Source: Thermoanaerobacterium thermosaccharolyticum DSM 571
Lineage (GTDB): Bacteria; Bacillota; Thermoanaerobacteria; Thermoanaerobacterales; Thermoanaerobacteraceae
Direction: 5' to 3'
Length of the DNA: 64,000 nucleotides
Assembly: GCF_000145615.1 (NCBI RefSeq)
Contig: NC_014410.1
Coordinates: forward strand, 972,001 to 1,036,000
Part shown: positions 49,185 through 58,096 of the stretch, piece by piece
Layout: the number at the start of each line of letters is the position of its first letter
Position numbering within the stretch: the first letter of the stretch is position 1
The notes under the pieces: model-generated
Databases searched by the model: none
Told to the model about the DNA's origin: nothing
What the model saw: the letters and a program-made list of their open reading frames with translations, nothing else
Translations under genes and position numbers: made by a program

Positions 49185-50501
49185 ATGAAAAGATTTAAAA
49201 AGGTTATGCTAGTTGTATTATCTTTATTGCTGATTCTTAGCGCATCAGCGTGTGGCAATAGCTCAAACAACTCAAATGCTTCAAATTCATCGAAGTCTTC
49301 AAGTTCATCAGGAAAGATAACGCTTACCTATTGGAATATCTTCACTGGTGAACCTGCAAAGACAAAAGTCAAGGAGATTATTGATCAGTGGAATAAAGAA
49401 AATCCAAATGTGCAGATTGTTGAAAGCGTTACTGAAAACGATGCTTACAAGACAAAGATTAAGACTGCAATTGCTGCAAATGAAGCACCTGATATATTTC
49501 AGACATGGGCCGGAGGATTTTCACAGCCATTCGTTGAAGCTGGTAAAGTTCTTCAATTAGACAGCTACTTAAATGATGGTACAAAAGACCAGATGCTGCC
49601 AGGCGCACTAGATAATGTTACGTATAATGGAAAAATATATGGCATTACTTATGATCAGCAGGCAAGTGTACTATACGTAAATAAAGAACTTTTTGATAAA
49701 TATAATGTTAAGATACCTACAACATTTAGTGAATTGATTGATGCAATAAAGACTTTCAAATCAAAGGGAATAACTCCATTTGCACTTGGTGAAAAAGATG
49801 AATGGCCGGGCATGTGGTACTACGACATGATAGCACTTCGTGAAGGCGGTGTGCAGCTTACTAGAGATGCATTAAATGGCAAAACATCATTTGACAATCA
49901 AGCTTTTGTAGACGCTGCAAAGAGACTTCAAGAGATGGTTGATGCAGGTGCATTTGATGCTGGATTTATGGGACTTACAAGAGATGAAGCTACAGCAGAA
50001 TTTAATCAGGGAAAAGCTGCTATGTATTTCGGAGGAAATTTCGACGCTGCAGCATTTGACTCAGATCCATCATCACTTGTAAAAGGAAAAATAGAAGCTG
50101 TCAGATTCCCAAGTATAGAAGGCGGCAAAGGTGATCCAACAGAGTACATTGGCGGTGGTGCAGGTGCATTAATGGTTAGTGCAAATTCAAAGCACAAAGA
50201 TGAAGCCGTTAAGGCTGCGAAATATCTTGCAAAGCATTTGTCTGATATGGAGTATCTGATTGGTGCTGGATTGCCTATGTTTAAATACGATAATGTAGAT
50301 CAATCACAAGTTTCACAACTTCAAATACAAATAATGAATAACGTTGTTGCAAATGCAAAAGGAAATGTTCCTGCATGGGATTTGTACCTAATGGGTGATG
50401 ATGCTCAGACACATAAGGATTTAGTTGCTCAATTGTTTGCAAAACAAATTACACCTCAAGAATTTGCAAAGCAGATGCAACAGAAGATAAACGGCAAGTA
50501 A
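49185..50501 (+). CDS. xylo-oligosaccharide-binding lipoprotein, copy 2 (importer 3)
   Basis: A 438-aa paralogue of the preceding gene, with lipobox LSASACGNS (Cys about residue 23) and a Ser-rich tether. The two proteins differ by scattered substitutions and small tether changes, so the duplication is not very recent. It is followed by a 16-bp stem-loop and then the permeases. AAAGGATG precedes ATG 49185. The second copy may have a different oligomer preference. Confidence 0.9.
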   Translation: MKRFKKVMLVVLSLLLILSASACGNSSNNSNASNSSKSSSSSGKITLTYWNIFTGEPAKTKVKEIIDQWNKENPNVQIVESVTENDAYKTKIKTAIAANEAPDIFQTWAGGFSQPFVEAGKVLQLDSYLNDGTKDQMLPGALDNVTYNGKIYGITYDQQASVLYVNKELFDKYNVKIPTTFSELIDAIKTFKSKGITPFALGEKDEWPGMWYYDMIALREGGVQLTRDALNGKTSFDNQAFVDAAKRLQEMVDAGAFDAGFMGLTRDEATAEFNQGKAAMYFGGNFDAAAFDSDPSSLVKGKIEAVRFPSIEGGKGDPTEYIGGGAGALMVSANSKHKDEAVKAAKYLAKHLSDMEYLIGAGLPMFKYDNVDQSQVSQLQIQIMNNVVANAKGNVPAWDLYLMGDDAQTHKDLVAQLFAKQITPQEFAKQMQQKINGK

Positions 50502-50517
50502 TATATTGAGATGTTGT

Positions 50518-50554
50518 AATTTCCTGCTAATTATTTGATAATTAGCAGGAAATT
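50518..50554 (+). promoter_or_regulatory. stem-loop between binding protein copy 2 and permeases
   Basis: A perfect 16-bp stem (AATTTCCTGCTAATTA with TAATTAGCAGGAAATT) and a 5-nt loop, without a T-run. It sits exactly where excess of binding protein over permease would be set. Confidence 0.7.
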
Positions 50555-50629
50555 ATTTAACGGCGCACAAAGATAACTACTATTGATAGTGTATATGCGT
50601 TTCTACTATTTTTGTTAGGAGGTTTTTCT

Positions 50630-51514
50630 ATGGAAAAAATTTTGAGCGATAAGAAAGCGATATTTCTTTTCGTCTTTCCTGCATTTTTAGTTTTTTTGGT
50701 TATTGTATTGCTTCCGATATTTTTTTCTTTTTATTACAGCTTATTAAAGTGGGACGGTTTTAGCAAAGGAGTTTTCATTGGACTGCAGAACTATAAAAAT
50801 TTATTTATTAATAACACAGATGGGTTTATTATTTCTGTCAAAAATTCGTTTATATTGGCAATTCTTTCTGTGTTTATTCAGCTGCCTATTTCTCTTTTAC
50901 TTGCTTTGATATTATCCAGAGGAATTAAAGGTGAGAAATTTTACAGAACAGTGTATTTTATACCTGTTATATTGTCGACGGTTGTTATAGGTCAGCTTTG
51001 GATGAAGATATACAATCCTAACTATGGACTATTGAATTTCATACTGACTAAAATTGGTTTACAATCTCTTACAAATCAGTGGCTTGGGAATACAAAAACG
51101 GCACTTGGCGCGGTATTTGTTCCGATTTTGTGGCAGTACATCGGCTATCACATGCTATTGATGTATGCATCTGCAAAGTCAATACCTACAGATATATACG
51201 AGGCTGCTAAAATTGATGGTGCGACAGAATCGCAGATAGCGTTTAGGATAACAATACCTCTTATGAAACCTATATTGAAAGTTTGCGTCATATTTGCTGT
51301 TATAGGTTCTTTTAAGGCATTTGATTTAATCTATGTTTTGACTAATGGCGGACCATTACATGCCAGCGAAGTGCCGTCAACATTGATGTACAACATGATA
51401 TTCTTTAGATATCAATATGGTTATGGTAGTGCAATGGCTATATTTATCATTTTAGAATCTTTAATTGGAACAGTCATTATACAAAAATTATTTGGAAAAG
51501 ACGAAGCATATTAA
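50630..51514 (+). CDS. MalF/UgpA-type sugar ABC permease (importer 3)
   Basis: A 294-aa permease with six predicted membrane segments and the EAA loop (IYEAAKIDGATESQIAFRI). The start at 50630 follows TAGGAGG; an ATG six codons earlier lies within that site. It is paired with the next gene, 13 bp away. Confidence 0.9.
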   Translation: MEKILSDKKAIFLFVFPAFLVFLVIVLLPIFFSFYYSLLKWDGFSKGVFIGLQNYKNLFINNTDGFIISVKNSFILAILSVFIQLPISLLLALILSRGIKGEKFYRTVYFIPVILSTVVIGQLWMKIYNPNYGLLNFILTKIGLQSLTNQWLGNTKTALGAVFVPILWQYIGYHMLLMYASAKSIPTDIYEAAKIDGATESQIAFRITIPLMKPILKVCVIFAVIGSFKAFDLIYVLTNGGPLHASEVPSTLMYNMIFFRYQYGYGSAMAIFIILESLIGTVIIQKLFGKDEAY

Positions 51515-51527
51515 AGGTGGTGTTAAA

Positions 51528-52388
51528 ATGGATAATGTAGCAAATAAGAATAATAAAAGAGGCATGAAAAAAATTGGATTTTATTTGTTGGAGGCTATGC
51601 TTGTTATTTGGGCAATAATACAGCTATATCCTTTATTTTGGCTATTCTTATTCTCTGTAAAAAATAATACTGAGATTTTCGGGGGTAATATTCTTGGATT
51701 TCCTCGTATTTGGCAGTGGTCTAACTATTCTGAGGCACTATCCAGTGGTAATGTAGGCAGGTATTTCATAAATAGTTCCATAGTCACAGTTTTAACTATT
51801 GTCATATCCAGCATTTTGGTGGCAACAAGCGCTTATGCGATTGTTAGGATGAAGTGGAAATATAGCAAACTTGTCCTTACGATATTTTTGATGGGCATGA
51901 TGGTGCCGATACATGCCACACTGCTTCCGTTATTTATAATTTTGAAGAATTTAAACCTGCTTAACACGTATGCATCGCTAGTAATACCATATGTCGCATT
52001 CGCTATACCTATGGGAATATTTATTTTGACAGGCTTCCTTTATACTATACCACGAGAATTAGAGGAATCGGCATTTCTAGATGGATGTAGCATATACAAA
52101 TCATTTTATTACATTATATTGCCGCTTATAAGGCCGGCATTAGCGACAATAGCGATTTTCACCTATTTGTCGACGTGGAATGAGCTAATGTTTGCAAATA
52201 CTTTTATAAACGATGATGCTATAAAAACATTGACAGTTGGTATCATGTCTCTGTCAGGACAATATCAAACTGAATGGGGACCAATTGGTGCCGGACTTGT
52301 AATTGCTACGATTCCTACAATTTTAATATATGTTTTGCTTAGCGAACAAGTGCAAAAGAGCCTTGTAGTAGGAGCGGTAAAGGGGTAA
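51528..52388 (+). CDS. MalG/UgpE-type sugar ABC permease (importer 3)
   Basis: A 286-aa permease with six predicted membrane segments, an EAA loop (LEESAFLDGCSIYKSFYYII) and the C-terminal LLSEQVQKSLVVGAVKG typical of the family. AAAGGTGG precedes ATG 51528. No ATPase follows, so the importer must borrow one. Confidence 0.9.
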   Translation: MDNVANKNNKRGMKKIGFYLLEAMLVIWAIIQLYPLFWLFLFSVKNNTEIFGGNILGFPRIWQWSNYSEALSSGNVGRYFINSSIVTVLTIVISSILVATSAYAIVRMKWKYSKLVLTIFLMGMMVPIHATLLPLFIILKNLNLLNTYASLVIPYVAFAIPMGIFILTGFLYTIPRELEESAFLDGCSIYKSFYYIILPLIRPALATIAIFTYLSTWNELMFANTFINDDAIKTLTVGIMSLSGQYQTEWGPIGAGLVIATIPTILIYVLLSEQVQKSLVVGAVKG

Positions 52389-52432
52389 AATTATAATAGT
52401 GTTATTTAAAAAATATTTAATTGAAGGAGATA

Positions 52433-53239
52433 ATGGAAGTGAGAGTAAGCTTTAATTATTATCCTCACGGTAAGAGAAAAGCCTTGACAATGAGTTATGA
52501 TGACGGTCAGGTTTACGACAGAAAATTGGTTGAGATATTCAACGAATACGGCATCAAAGGAACATTCAATTTAAATTCAGGTAAGTTTGATACAGAACCT
52601 TATGTATCTAGAGATGAGATAAAAGAATTGTATAAAGGACATGAAGTAGCAGTCCATTCACTAGATCATCCTTATTTGACGTTGATACCTTCGGAAGAAC
52701 TGGTCTATCAGATAATGGAAGATAGGAGAAACCTTGAATCACTTGTAGGCTATCAGGTACGTGGTATGGCATATCCTTATGGTGACTACAACGATATAGT
52801 GCTAAACAGTCTTGCATCATTTGGCATAGAGTATTCCAGAACTGTTAGGTCGACTAAAAGCTTTAGGATACCTAATAATTTTTTAGAATGGCATCCAACT
52901 TGCCATCATGATCAAGATGTAATAGAAAAGCTAAAGGAATTTAAAAGCCTAAAAGAATGGGAGCAGATGCCATTGTTTTACGTTTGGGGGCATAGCTTTG
53001 AGTTTGAGAGAAATGACAATTGGGAATTGATAGAAGAATTTTGCAAGATGGCATCGTTTGATGAAACCGTGTGGTATGCTACCAACATTGAAATAATGGA
53101 TTATATAAATGCGCTTAAAAGCTTAAAGTTTAGCGCTGATGGCAGCATGGTATATAATCCATCAGCAATACCTGTGTGGATTGGAGTAGATGGTGAGCCG
53201 GTAAAGATAGATCCTGGTGAGAAAATTTATCTAAAATAG
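52433..53239 (+). CDS. CE4 polysaccharide deacetylase-like protein, no signal peptide
   Basis: A 268-aa NodB-homology domain protein. The first Asp motif is TMSYDDGQ, the zinc HxxxH motif is AVHSLDHPYL, and AYPYGDYND is the third block. Loss of a signal peptide suggests a cytoplasmic enzyme, perhaps deacetylating imported acetyl-xylo-oligomers, complementary to the CE7 esterase. The ATG at 52433 sits 3 nt from AAGGAG; a GTG two codons later has better spacing and cannot be excluded. It ends the importer 3 operon. Confidence 0.82.
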   Translation: MEVRVSFNYYPHGKRKALTMSYDDGQVYDRKLVEIFNEYGIKGTFNLNSGKFDTEPYVSRDEIKELYKGHEVAVHSLDHPYLTLIPSEELVYQIMEDRRNLESLVGYQVRGMAYPYGDYNDIVLNSLASFGIEYSRTVRSTKSFRIPNNFLEWHPTCHHDQDVIEKLKEFKSLKEWEQMPLFYVWGHSFEFERNDNWELIEEFCKMASFDETVWYATNIEIMDYINALKSLKFSADGSMVYNPSAIPVWIGVDGEPVKIDPGEKIYLK

Positions 53240-53250
53240 CATGTATATAT

Positions 53251-53302
53251 AAAATCATCCACGATTGTCATTAGTAAGGCGATTTAGTGGATGATTTTTT
53301 AT
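53251..53302 (+). terminator. terminator of the importer 3 operon
   Basis: A stem AAAATCATCCAC with GTGGATGATTTT and a T-run at its 3' side, 11 bp after the deacetylase stop. Confidence 0.85.
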
Positions 53303-53354
53303 TGCTTAATAAATAAGTTTTCTGACCGATATATCTAATAGAGGAGGTGATAGC

Positions 53355-54023
53355 GTGAAAAAGATGGTGGCATTTGCGCTTTCAGTCGCAATTGTTGCGG
53401 GTTCCATATCGCTTGCTGCCGCAAAGCCAAGAGAAAATCATAGAAATACTTTAAGACAAGCAAATGCCGTAACTGTAAAAAGCGAAGATAGACAAGAAGT
53501 ATCTTTTGGTAAAAGTAATGAGGCAAAGTATACAAAATTTGCCGGAAAGGTTAGGGCTAAAGGAAAAGAAATCAAGTTTGATGTTCCTCCAGTCATCAAA
53601 AGCGGTACAACGTTGATTCCGGTGCGGGCTGTTGTCAAGAGTCTAGGTGCAAGCGTAAATTGGGACGCTGCATCAAATACTGTTACAATAACAAAAGGAG
53701 ACAGAACTATTGTATTTGACTTAAATAACTCAAAAGTATATGTAGATGATGCCGAAGTAAGTATAGAAATTCCTCCGATGACAATCAATAATAGAACGTT
53801 TGTCCCGATAAGATTTATCGCTGAAATCTTGGGAGAAAAAATAAATTATGATAATAACACGGGTAATATCGACATTGAAGATGATAATACGCAAAACAGC
53901 ACTGTATCGCAAGATGTCTATGGACAAACAGATGAAACAGTTATACAGGATGTCTATGGATCTAATAATACAGATAATACAGACAACACAGTTGTAAACA
54001 GTGTATATGATGAACAGGATTAA
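53355..54023 (+). CDS. secreted copper-amine-oxidase-N (stalk) domain protein
   Basis: A 222-aa exported protein. The signal peptide (1-22, KMVAFALSVAIVAGSISLAA) is followed by a basic, disordered stretch. The Cu_amine_oxidN1 domain (about 75-178) contains two copies of the TLIPVRAVVKSLGASVNWD / TFVPIRFIAEILGEKINYD half-repeat. The acidic C-terminus has short QDVYG repeats. In Firmicutes this domain is a cell-wall-associated module without amine oxidase activity. The start is GTG 53355 after GAGGAGGTG. A terminator follows. Confidence 0.88.
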   Translation: MKKMVAFALSVAIVAGSISLAAAKPRENHRNTLRQANAVTVKSEDRQEVSFGKSNEAKYTKFAGKVRAKGKEIKFDVPPVIKSGTTLIPVRAVVKSLGASVNWDAASNTVTITKGDRTIVFDLNNSKVYVDDAEVSIEIPPMTINNRTFVPIRFIAEILGEKINYDNNTGNIDIEDDNTQNSTVSQDVYGQTDETVIQDVYGSNNTDNTDNTVVNSVYDEQD

Positions 54024-54035
54024 AAGAGAATTTAT

Positions 54036-54066
54036 AAAAAGATACTCAAAGGTGAGTATCTTTTTA
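54036..54066 (+). terminator. terminator after the stalk-domain protein
   Basis: A stem AAAAAGATACTCA with TGAGTATCTTTTT, 13 bp after the stop. Symmetric A- and T-runs make it usable from both strands. Confidence 0.85.
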
Positions 54067-54113
54067 TAGCATCTTTTTAATTGATTTTTTTATTTTGAAT
54101 TTTTGAGTATTAT

Positions 54114-54881
54114 TTATGCAGTCATTCCGCCTACTACTTCTAAAGCAATTCCTGTGATGAAAGAAGCTTTTTCTGAAGCTAAAAATAGTACTGCTTCAGA
54201 TACATCTTTAGGCTCACTATAGCGACCTAGAGGAACTGATTTAGTTAAAAATTCTTTAGCAGCTTGCGAATCTTCTGGATTAAATTCTTTTTCTAAAGAT
54301 CTCATCATGCGTGTATTAACTAATGCAGGGCATACAGCATTGACGCGTATTCCAAGACCTGCATATTCTACTGCAGCTGTTTTTGTGAGAGCTATGACGG
54401 CAGCTTTTGATGCATTATAAGCACTTGTATTAGGCATACCCTTTAAACCTGCAATAGAAGACGTATTTATAATTGAACCGAATCCTTGCTCTTTCATGAC
54501 ACGCAATACGTACTTTAATCCGTAAAAGACACCTTTTATGTTTACATCAATGATTAAATCAAGTGAATCCGATGGATAATCTGTTATTGGCGCAACTTTT
54601 CCTTCTACACCTGCATTGTTAAAAAACACATCAATCTTTCCAAAATGATCTTTTGCTTTTTTTACATATTGTTGAACTTGCTCTTCTTTGCTTACATCTG
54701 CACATATTAGAAGGTAATTTTCTTTTTGTAAATTCAGATCTTGTGCTGTTTTTTCAAGAGCATCCATGTTTAAATCAACTAAAGCTAATTTAGCTCCCTC
54801 TGCAGCAAATGATTTAGCAGTTTCTTTGCCTATTCCACCAGCAGCTCCTGTAATCAATACAACTTTATCTTGAAAAGTCAT
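54114..54881 (-). CDS. short-chain dehydrogenase/reductase
   Basis: A 255-aa classical SDR. It has the TGAAGGIG cofactor motif, NNAG, the catalytic Ser in TSSIAGLKG, and YNASK with Tyr and Lys. Asp at the end of beta-2 (LALVDLN) favours NAD(H). The C-terminus ends ITGIALEVVGGMTA. The substrate cannot be told from sequence. It is transcribed alone, with an AGGAGAG site before the start. Confidence 0.9.
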   Translation of the reverse strand: MTFQDKVVLITGAAGGIGKETAKSFAAEGAKLALVDLNMDALEKTAQDLNLQKENYLLICADVSKEEQVQQYVKKAKDHFGKIDVFFNNAGVEGKVAPITDYPSDSLDLIIDVNIKGVFYGLKYVLRVMKEQGFGSIINTSSIAGLKGMPNTSAYNASKAAVIALTKTAAVEYAGLGIRVNAVCPALVNTRMMRSLEKEFNPEDSQAAKEFLTKSVPLGRYSEPKDVSEAVLFLASEKASFITGIALEVVGGMTA

Positions 54882-54993
54882 TAGTAGATTCTCTCCTTTT
54901 AAAATTAATTTGCAAAATCAATACTATACAATTTTTTCTAACTTGTCAATAGATGTTTAGTGTTATGGTAAAAATAATCAATACATTGCGTCG

Positions 54994-55212
54994 ATATGGT
55001 GTGACAGCAACAATGTGTGGATTAGACTATCTGGAAGAGTTGAATTTTCAGATGATGTAAAAATAAAAACAAAAATTCTTGATGATAATCCATTTATAAA
55101 ATCAATTTATAAGTCACCTTACAATCCAGAGTTTGCGATATTTTATTTAGACGAGGCTATGGCAACCATTTCTGATTTTTCAGGTCAGCCACCTAAGCAA
55201 TATACACTTTGA
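54994..55212 (+). pseudogene. C-terminal remnant of a pyridoxamine 5'-phosphate oxidase-like flavoprotein
   Basis: The open segment CDSNNVWIRLSGRVEF to FSGQPPKQYTL (about 70 codons) matches the second half of the PNPOx-like family, whose members are usually about 130 aa. There is no N-terminal half and no good start (a GTG at 55015 has no ribosome site). The gene was probably truncated by deletion. A stable stem-loop lies just after it. Confidence 0.65.
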
Positions 55213-55218
55213 TTAATG

Positions 55219-55268
55219 TAATGATAAGTTATGTGGCATTTTAAACGATGCCTTGTAACTTATCATTA
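55219..55268. repeat. long stem-loop after the PNPOx remnant
   Basis: A perfect 13-bp stem (TAATGATAAGTTA with TAACTTATCATTA) with an inner GGCAT/ATGCC pairing. No T-run follows. It may be an old terminator. Confidence 0.5.
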
Positions 55269-55441
55269 TTGATGCTTGATAGATTGGATGAATGGTAAGT
55301 TGTACTTTACAAAAATTAGATAGACTTTAGGTGATGACTTAATTTGACCATTGCATATGTTATAATATCAATATAAGGATGTATTTCGACTGTGTACATT
55401 GATAGTAAATGATTTAGATTGTGGGTTAGGGGGAATTGCCA

Positions 55442-55645
55442 ATGAAGTACGGTATTAGAAAACCAAGCCTTAAAAAGAGCATTGCAGCAAGGACAAGTGT
55501 AAAAAGATTTATAAGGCATAATCTTGGAATAAAGGCTCCAAGAGGATATGGATGGTTGACAAATCCTAAAAAAGCAGCATATAATCGGATATATAATAGA
55601 ACTAGCATAAGTTTGTTTAAGCTCTTGAAAAGTATTTTTAAATAA
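55442..55645 (+). CDS. small basic conserved protein of phage-like type
   Basis: A 67-aa, very Arg/Lys-rich protein (MKYGIRKPSLKKSIAARTSV then RGYGWLTNPKKAAYNRIYN). The start ATG 55442 lies 8 nt after TAGGGGG. The pattern resembles small proteins I recall from Firmicute prophages, but I cannot name a function. It may be a stray phage gene, since no other phage gene is near. Confidence 0.6.
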   Translation: MKYGIRKPSLKKSIAARTSVKRFIRHNLGIKAPRGYGWLTNPKKAAYNRIYNRTSISLFKLLKSIFK

Positions 55646-55744
55646 ATTTTTTTACATATCAGTTATTAACTTTTGGGAGACTAGCATGTATATTGACTTA
55701 TTAAATGGGACAATTTGGTCTTAAAGCCTGCTGCAGGCTATATA

Positions 55745-55781
55745 GTTGTAAATCTATGTTTTACAAAAATGGATTTACAAC
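55745..55781. repeat. inverted repeat at the end of the PIN toxin gene
   Basis: A 10-bp perfect stem (GTTGTAAATC with GATTTACAAC) with a 17-nt loop, overlapping the 3' end of the minus-strand PIN gene. It probably acts as that gene's weak terminator. Confidence 0.45.
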
Positions 55782-56188
55782 TTTTACTTTATCAAAATAC
55801 TGTCCAGAATTTAAATCTTCGCTCCATATTATGCTGCAATCAAGATTTACAGCACTGCAGACTATAAGAGAATCCCAAAATGAAATCATATAACGCTGAC
55901 TTATTTGGATCGCATCAAGTATATCCTCGACATTCGGTATATCTAGTTTCCAAAGTCCAAGATCTGAGATAATTTGTGACGCTTGCGAAGGAGATAATGG
56001 TCTTTCCACTTTTTTTTAATAGTTACATAAAACTCTGATAGAATTTGAGTGCTCAGACAGCCATTTCTCTTATTCCACAAATCTTTTAATAATTTTTTAG
56101 CAATTTCATGTTTTCTGCCGGCAGATATGTCGTGGGCACAGCCCAAAATATTCGTATCAACAAATTGCAAACCAATATTATCTTTCAT
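55761..56188 (-). pseudogene. PIN-domain toxin frameshifted at a poly-A run
   Basis: Two frames together make one PIN-domain RNase of about 140 aa. The first (56188 down to about 56017) has FVDTNILGCAHD with the first catalytic Asp and LSTQILSEFYVTIKK. The second (to 55761) has VERPLSPSQASQII and ISFWDSLIVCSAV with further catalytic acidic residues. The break is at eight Ts on the plus strand (56010-56017): seven would restore IKKVERPLSP. The gene overlaps the antitoxin by 11 bp. It is either an inactivated toxin or a slippage-switchable one. Confidence 0.8.
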
Positions 56189-56423
56189 ATAAATTCTCTC
56201 TATTCCATGTTGTTTTACCTTCTGTGCCTAAATCAATGTTATTTTCTAATATGTCAATATGGTGCAATCTTGCTTTTTCGTACAAATCCTCTTTTTTAAC
56301 TATTTCTTCTAATGTCTTAGTTAGAAGACCAGATACAGATGTTTGTTTATTTATAGCTATATGCTTTATCTTCTGCAATAAATCTTTAAGTAATGATAAT
56401 GTAATGTTTTGTGTCTTGTTCAA
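56178..56423 (-). CDS. antitoxin of the PIN toxin
   Basis: An 81-aa protein directly upstream of the PIN gene. The N-terminal segment (NKTQNITLSLLKDLLQKIKH) suggests a ribbon-helix-helix-like DNA-binding region, and the C-terminal acidic/helical tail would block the toxin. The start is likely TTG 56423, 5 nt after GGAGGTGG; a GTG five codons upstream lies inside that site. Assignment as antitoxin rests on operon structure and size. Confidence 0.65.
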   Translation of the reverse strand: MNKTQNITLSLLKDLLQKIKHIAINKQTSVSGLLTKTLEEIVKKEDLYEKARLHHIDILENNIDLGTEGKTTWNRENLYER

Positions 56424-56633
56424 TGATACCACCTCCACGTAATTTAGTATAGCACATATTTACGTGTATATTAATGCATTCATTTATCAATGGTTATTCA
56501 AAAATACTTAGATTTATGTCATTTCGCAATAGTTTTTAGCATTATACAGATACTATTGTATTTTATAAATTATTGAAGACAATTTTGCATTATGGTACTA
56601 TAATTTTAGATCTAAAAGAAAGAGTGAATATTG

Positions 56634-57236
56634 ATGAATGGCGAACAATTAGAGACAAAAGAAAAGATACTTAATGCAACAATTGATATAGTAGGGATGA
56701 AAGGCGAGGCTACTATTAGGGAAATTACTGAAAAGGCAGGTGTGAATGTAGCATCCATAAACTATTACTTTGGAAATAAAAATAATTTGCTAAAAGAAGT
56801 GGAAAATTACTATGCCGAGAAACTTCTAAAGACTGGATATGATATTTTAAGGGATGACAATCTAAAATCTAAAGACAAACTTTTTAAATGGGCCTTAAAT
56901 TTAATAGAGTACATGTATAAATACCCTGCACTAATTGCAATCATAGTAAAACTGACAAATGATGATAAAAACTATAATCCAGTAATGATAAAAAAGATAT
57001 ATTTTAATGATGAAATACAAGAAATAATAGAGGATATAATAAAGGATATAACAAAAATAGAAGATAATAGAATCTTAAATTTTAAATATCTACAACTTTT
57101 TTCAGGTATTTTAGGTACCGTTATAAACCATGTCGTTGTAAGCATATATGGCGATAAAAAAAGCATTTTAAATTTAGGAGATCCGGAGGAACTAAGGCAG
57201 TACATAAGGCTTTTGATAGACGGCATCTTAAAATAA
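56634..57236 (+). CDS. TetR-family transcriptional regulator
   Basis: A 200-aa regulator. The N-terminal helix-turn-helix is seen as KGEATIREITEKAGVNVASINYYFGNKNNL (given here in part: TIREITEKAG, INYYFGNK). The C-terminal ligand domain is unique. It lies 155 bp before a MacB-like exporter operon on the same strand and is likely its repressor. A TATAAT at 56599-56604 lies upstream but a well-spaced -35 is not evident. Confidence 0.9.
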   Translation: MNGEQLETKEKILNATIDIVGMKGEATIREITEKAGVNVASINYYFGNKNNLLKEVENYYAEKLLKTGYDILRDDNLKSKDKLFKWALNLIEYMYKYPALIAIIVKLTNDDKNYNPVMIKKIYFNDEIQEIIEDIIKDITKIEDNRILNFKYLQLFSGILGTVINHVVVSIYGDKKSILNLGDPEELRQYIRLLIDGILK

Positions 57237-57391
57237 ATAAACATTTTGTGATTTTTCTTATCTTTTAGCATAAGATAATTAAAATGATTATTATGTCGAT
57301 TATGTTGACTCATTAATTTTAATATGCTAAACTTAAAACAAATATTTTAAACAATTGTTTAATTACACTTTATTAATGGAGATAGATATAG

Positions 57392-58096
57392 ATGGGAAGC
57401 TTTGTAGAAGTAAAGAATATTTCTAAAAGATATAAGATGGGTGAAATCACTATTACTGCAGTTTCAGGGGTAAGCTTCAATATAGAAAAAGGTGAGTTTA
57501 CCGTAATAGTAGGTGAAAGCGGTGCTGGCAAGACGACAATTTTAAATATGCTTGGTGGAATGGATACCTGTGATGAAGGCCAAATAATTGTGGATGGAAA
57601 TGAGATCAGCAAATTTAACCAGAGACAACTGACAACATATCGCAGAAAAGATATAGGGTTTGTATTTCAGTTTTATAATCTTGTTCCAAACCTTACGGCT
57701 TTAGAAAATGTAGAACTAGCAACGGATATCTGTGATAATCCTATGGACCCTGTAGAGGTACTTAAAGATGTGGGGCTTTATGAAAGGCTTAACAATTTTC
57801 CTTCGCAATTGTCAGGTGGCGAACAGCAAAGGGTTGCTATAGCCAGAGCACTGGCAAAGAATCCTAAATTGTTATTATGTGATGAACCAACAGGGGCTCT
57901 AGATTATAAGACTGGAAGGGCAATTTTAAAGTTGCTGCACGAGACGTGCAGGAGATTAGGAATGACAGTCATAATAATAACGCACAACAAGGCTATAACT
58001 CCAATGGCAGATAAGGTTATAAGCCTTAAAAATGGTAGCGTTGAAAATATAGTTGCCAACGATTCTCCAGTCCCTATAGAAAGGATAGAATGGTAA
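57392..58096 (+). CDS. MacB/LolD-type ABC exporter ATPase
   Basis: A 234-aa ATPase. Walker A is GESGAGKTT (about 42-50), the signature [15 protein letters not shown] (about 139), and Walker [13 protein letters not shown] (about 160). The stop is directly followed by the permease ATG, so the two are translationally coupled. Exporters of this type in Gram-positives move peptides or lipids, or act in envelope stress. The attached permease gene is now split by an insertion, so the ATPase may have no working partner. Confidence 0.93.
   Translation: MGSFVEVKNISKRYKMGEITITAVSGVSFNIEKGEFTVIVGESGAGKTTILNMLGGMDTCDEGQIIVDGNEISKFNQRQLTTYRRKDIGFVFQFYNLVPNLTALENVELATDICDNPMDPVEVLKDVGLYERLNNFPSQLSGGEQQRVAIARALAKNPKLLLCDEPTGALDYKTGRAILKLLHETCRRLGMTVIIITHNKAITPMADKVISLKNGSVENIVANDSPVPIERIEW

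Noticed and set aside
53900-54020. Possible CRISPR-like or DNA repeat in the stalk-domain gene tail
   Set aside because: The repetition is a short in-frame peptide repeat (QDVYG) and Asn/Thr codon runs, not spaced direct repeats.
55015-55212. A complete 65-aa hypothetical protein
   Set aside because: It matches only the second half of the PNPOx-like family and lacks a ribosome site; treated as a remnant.
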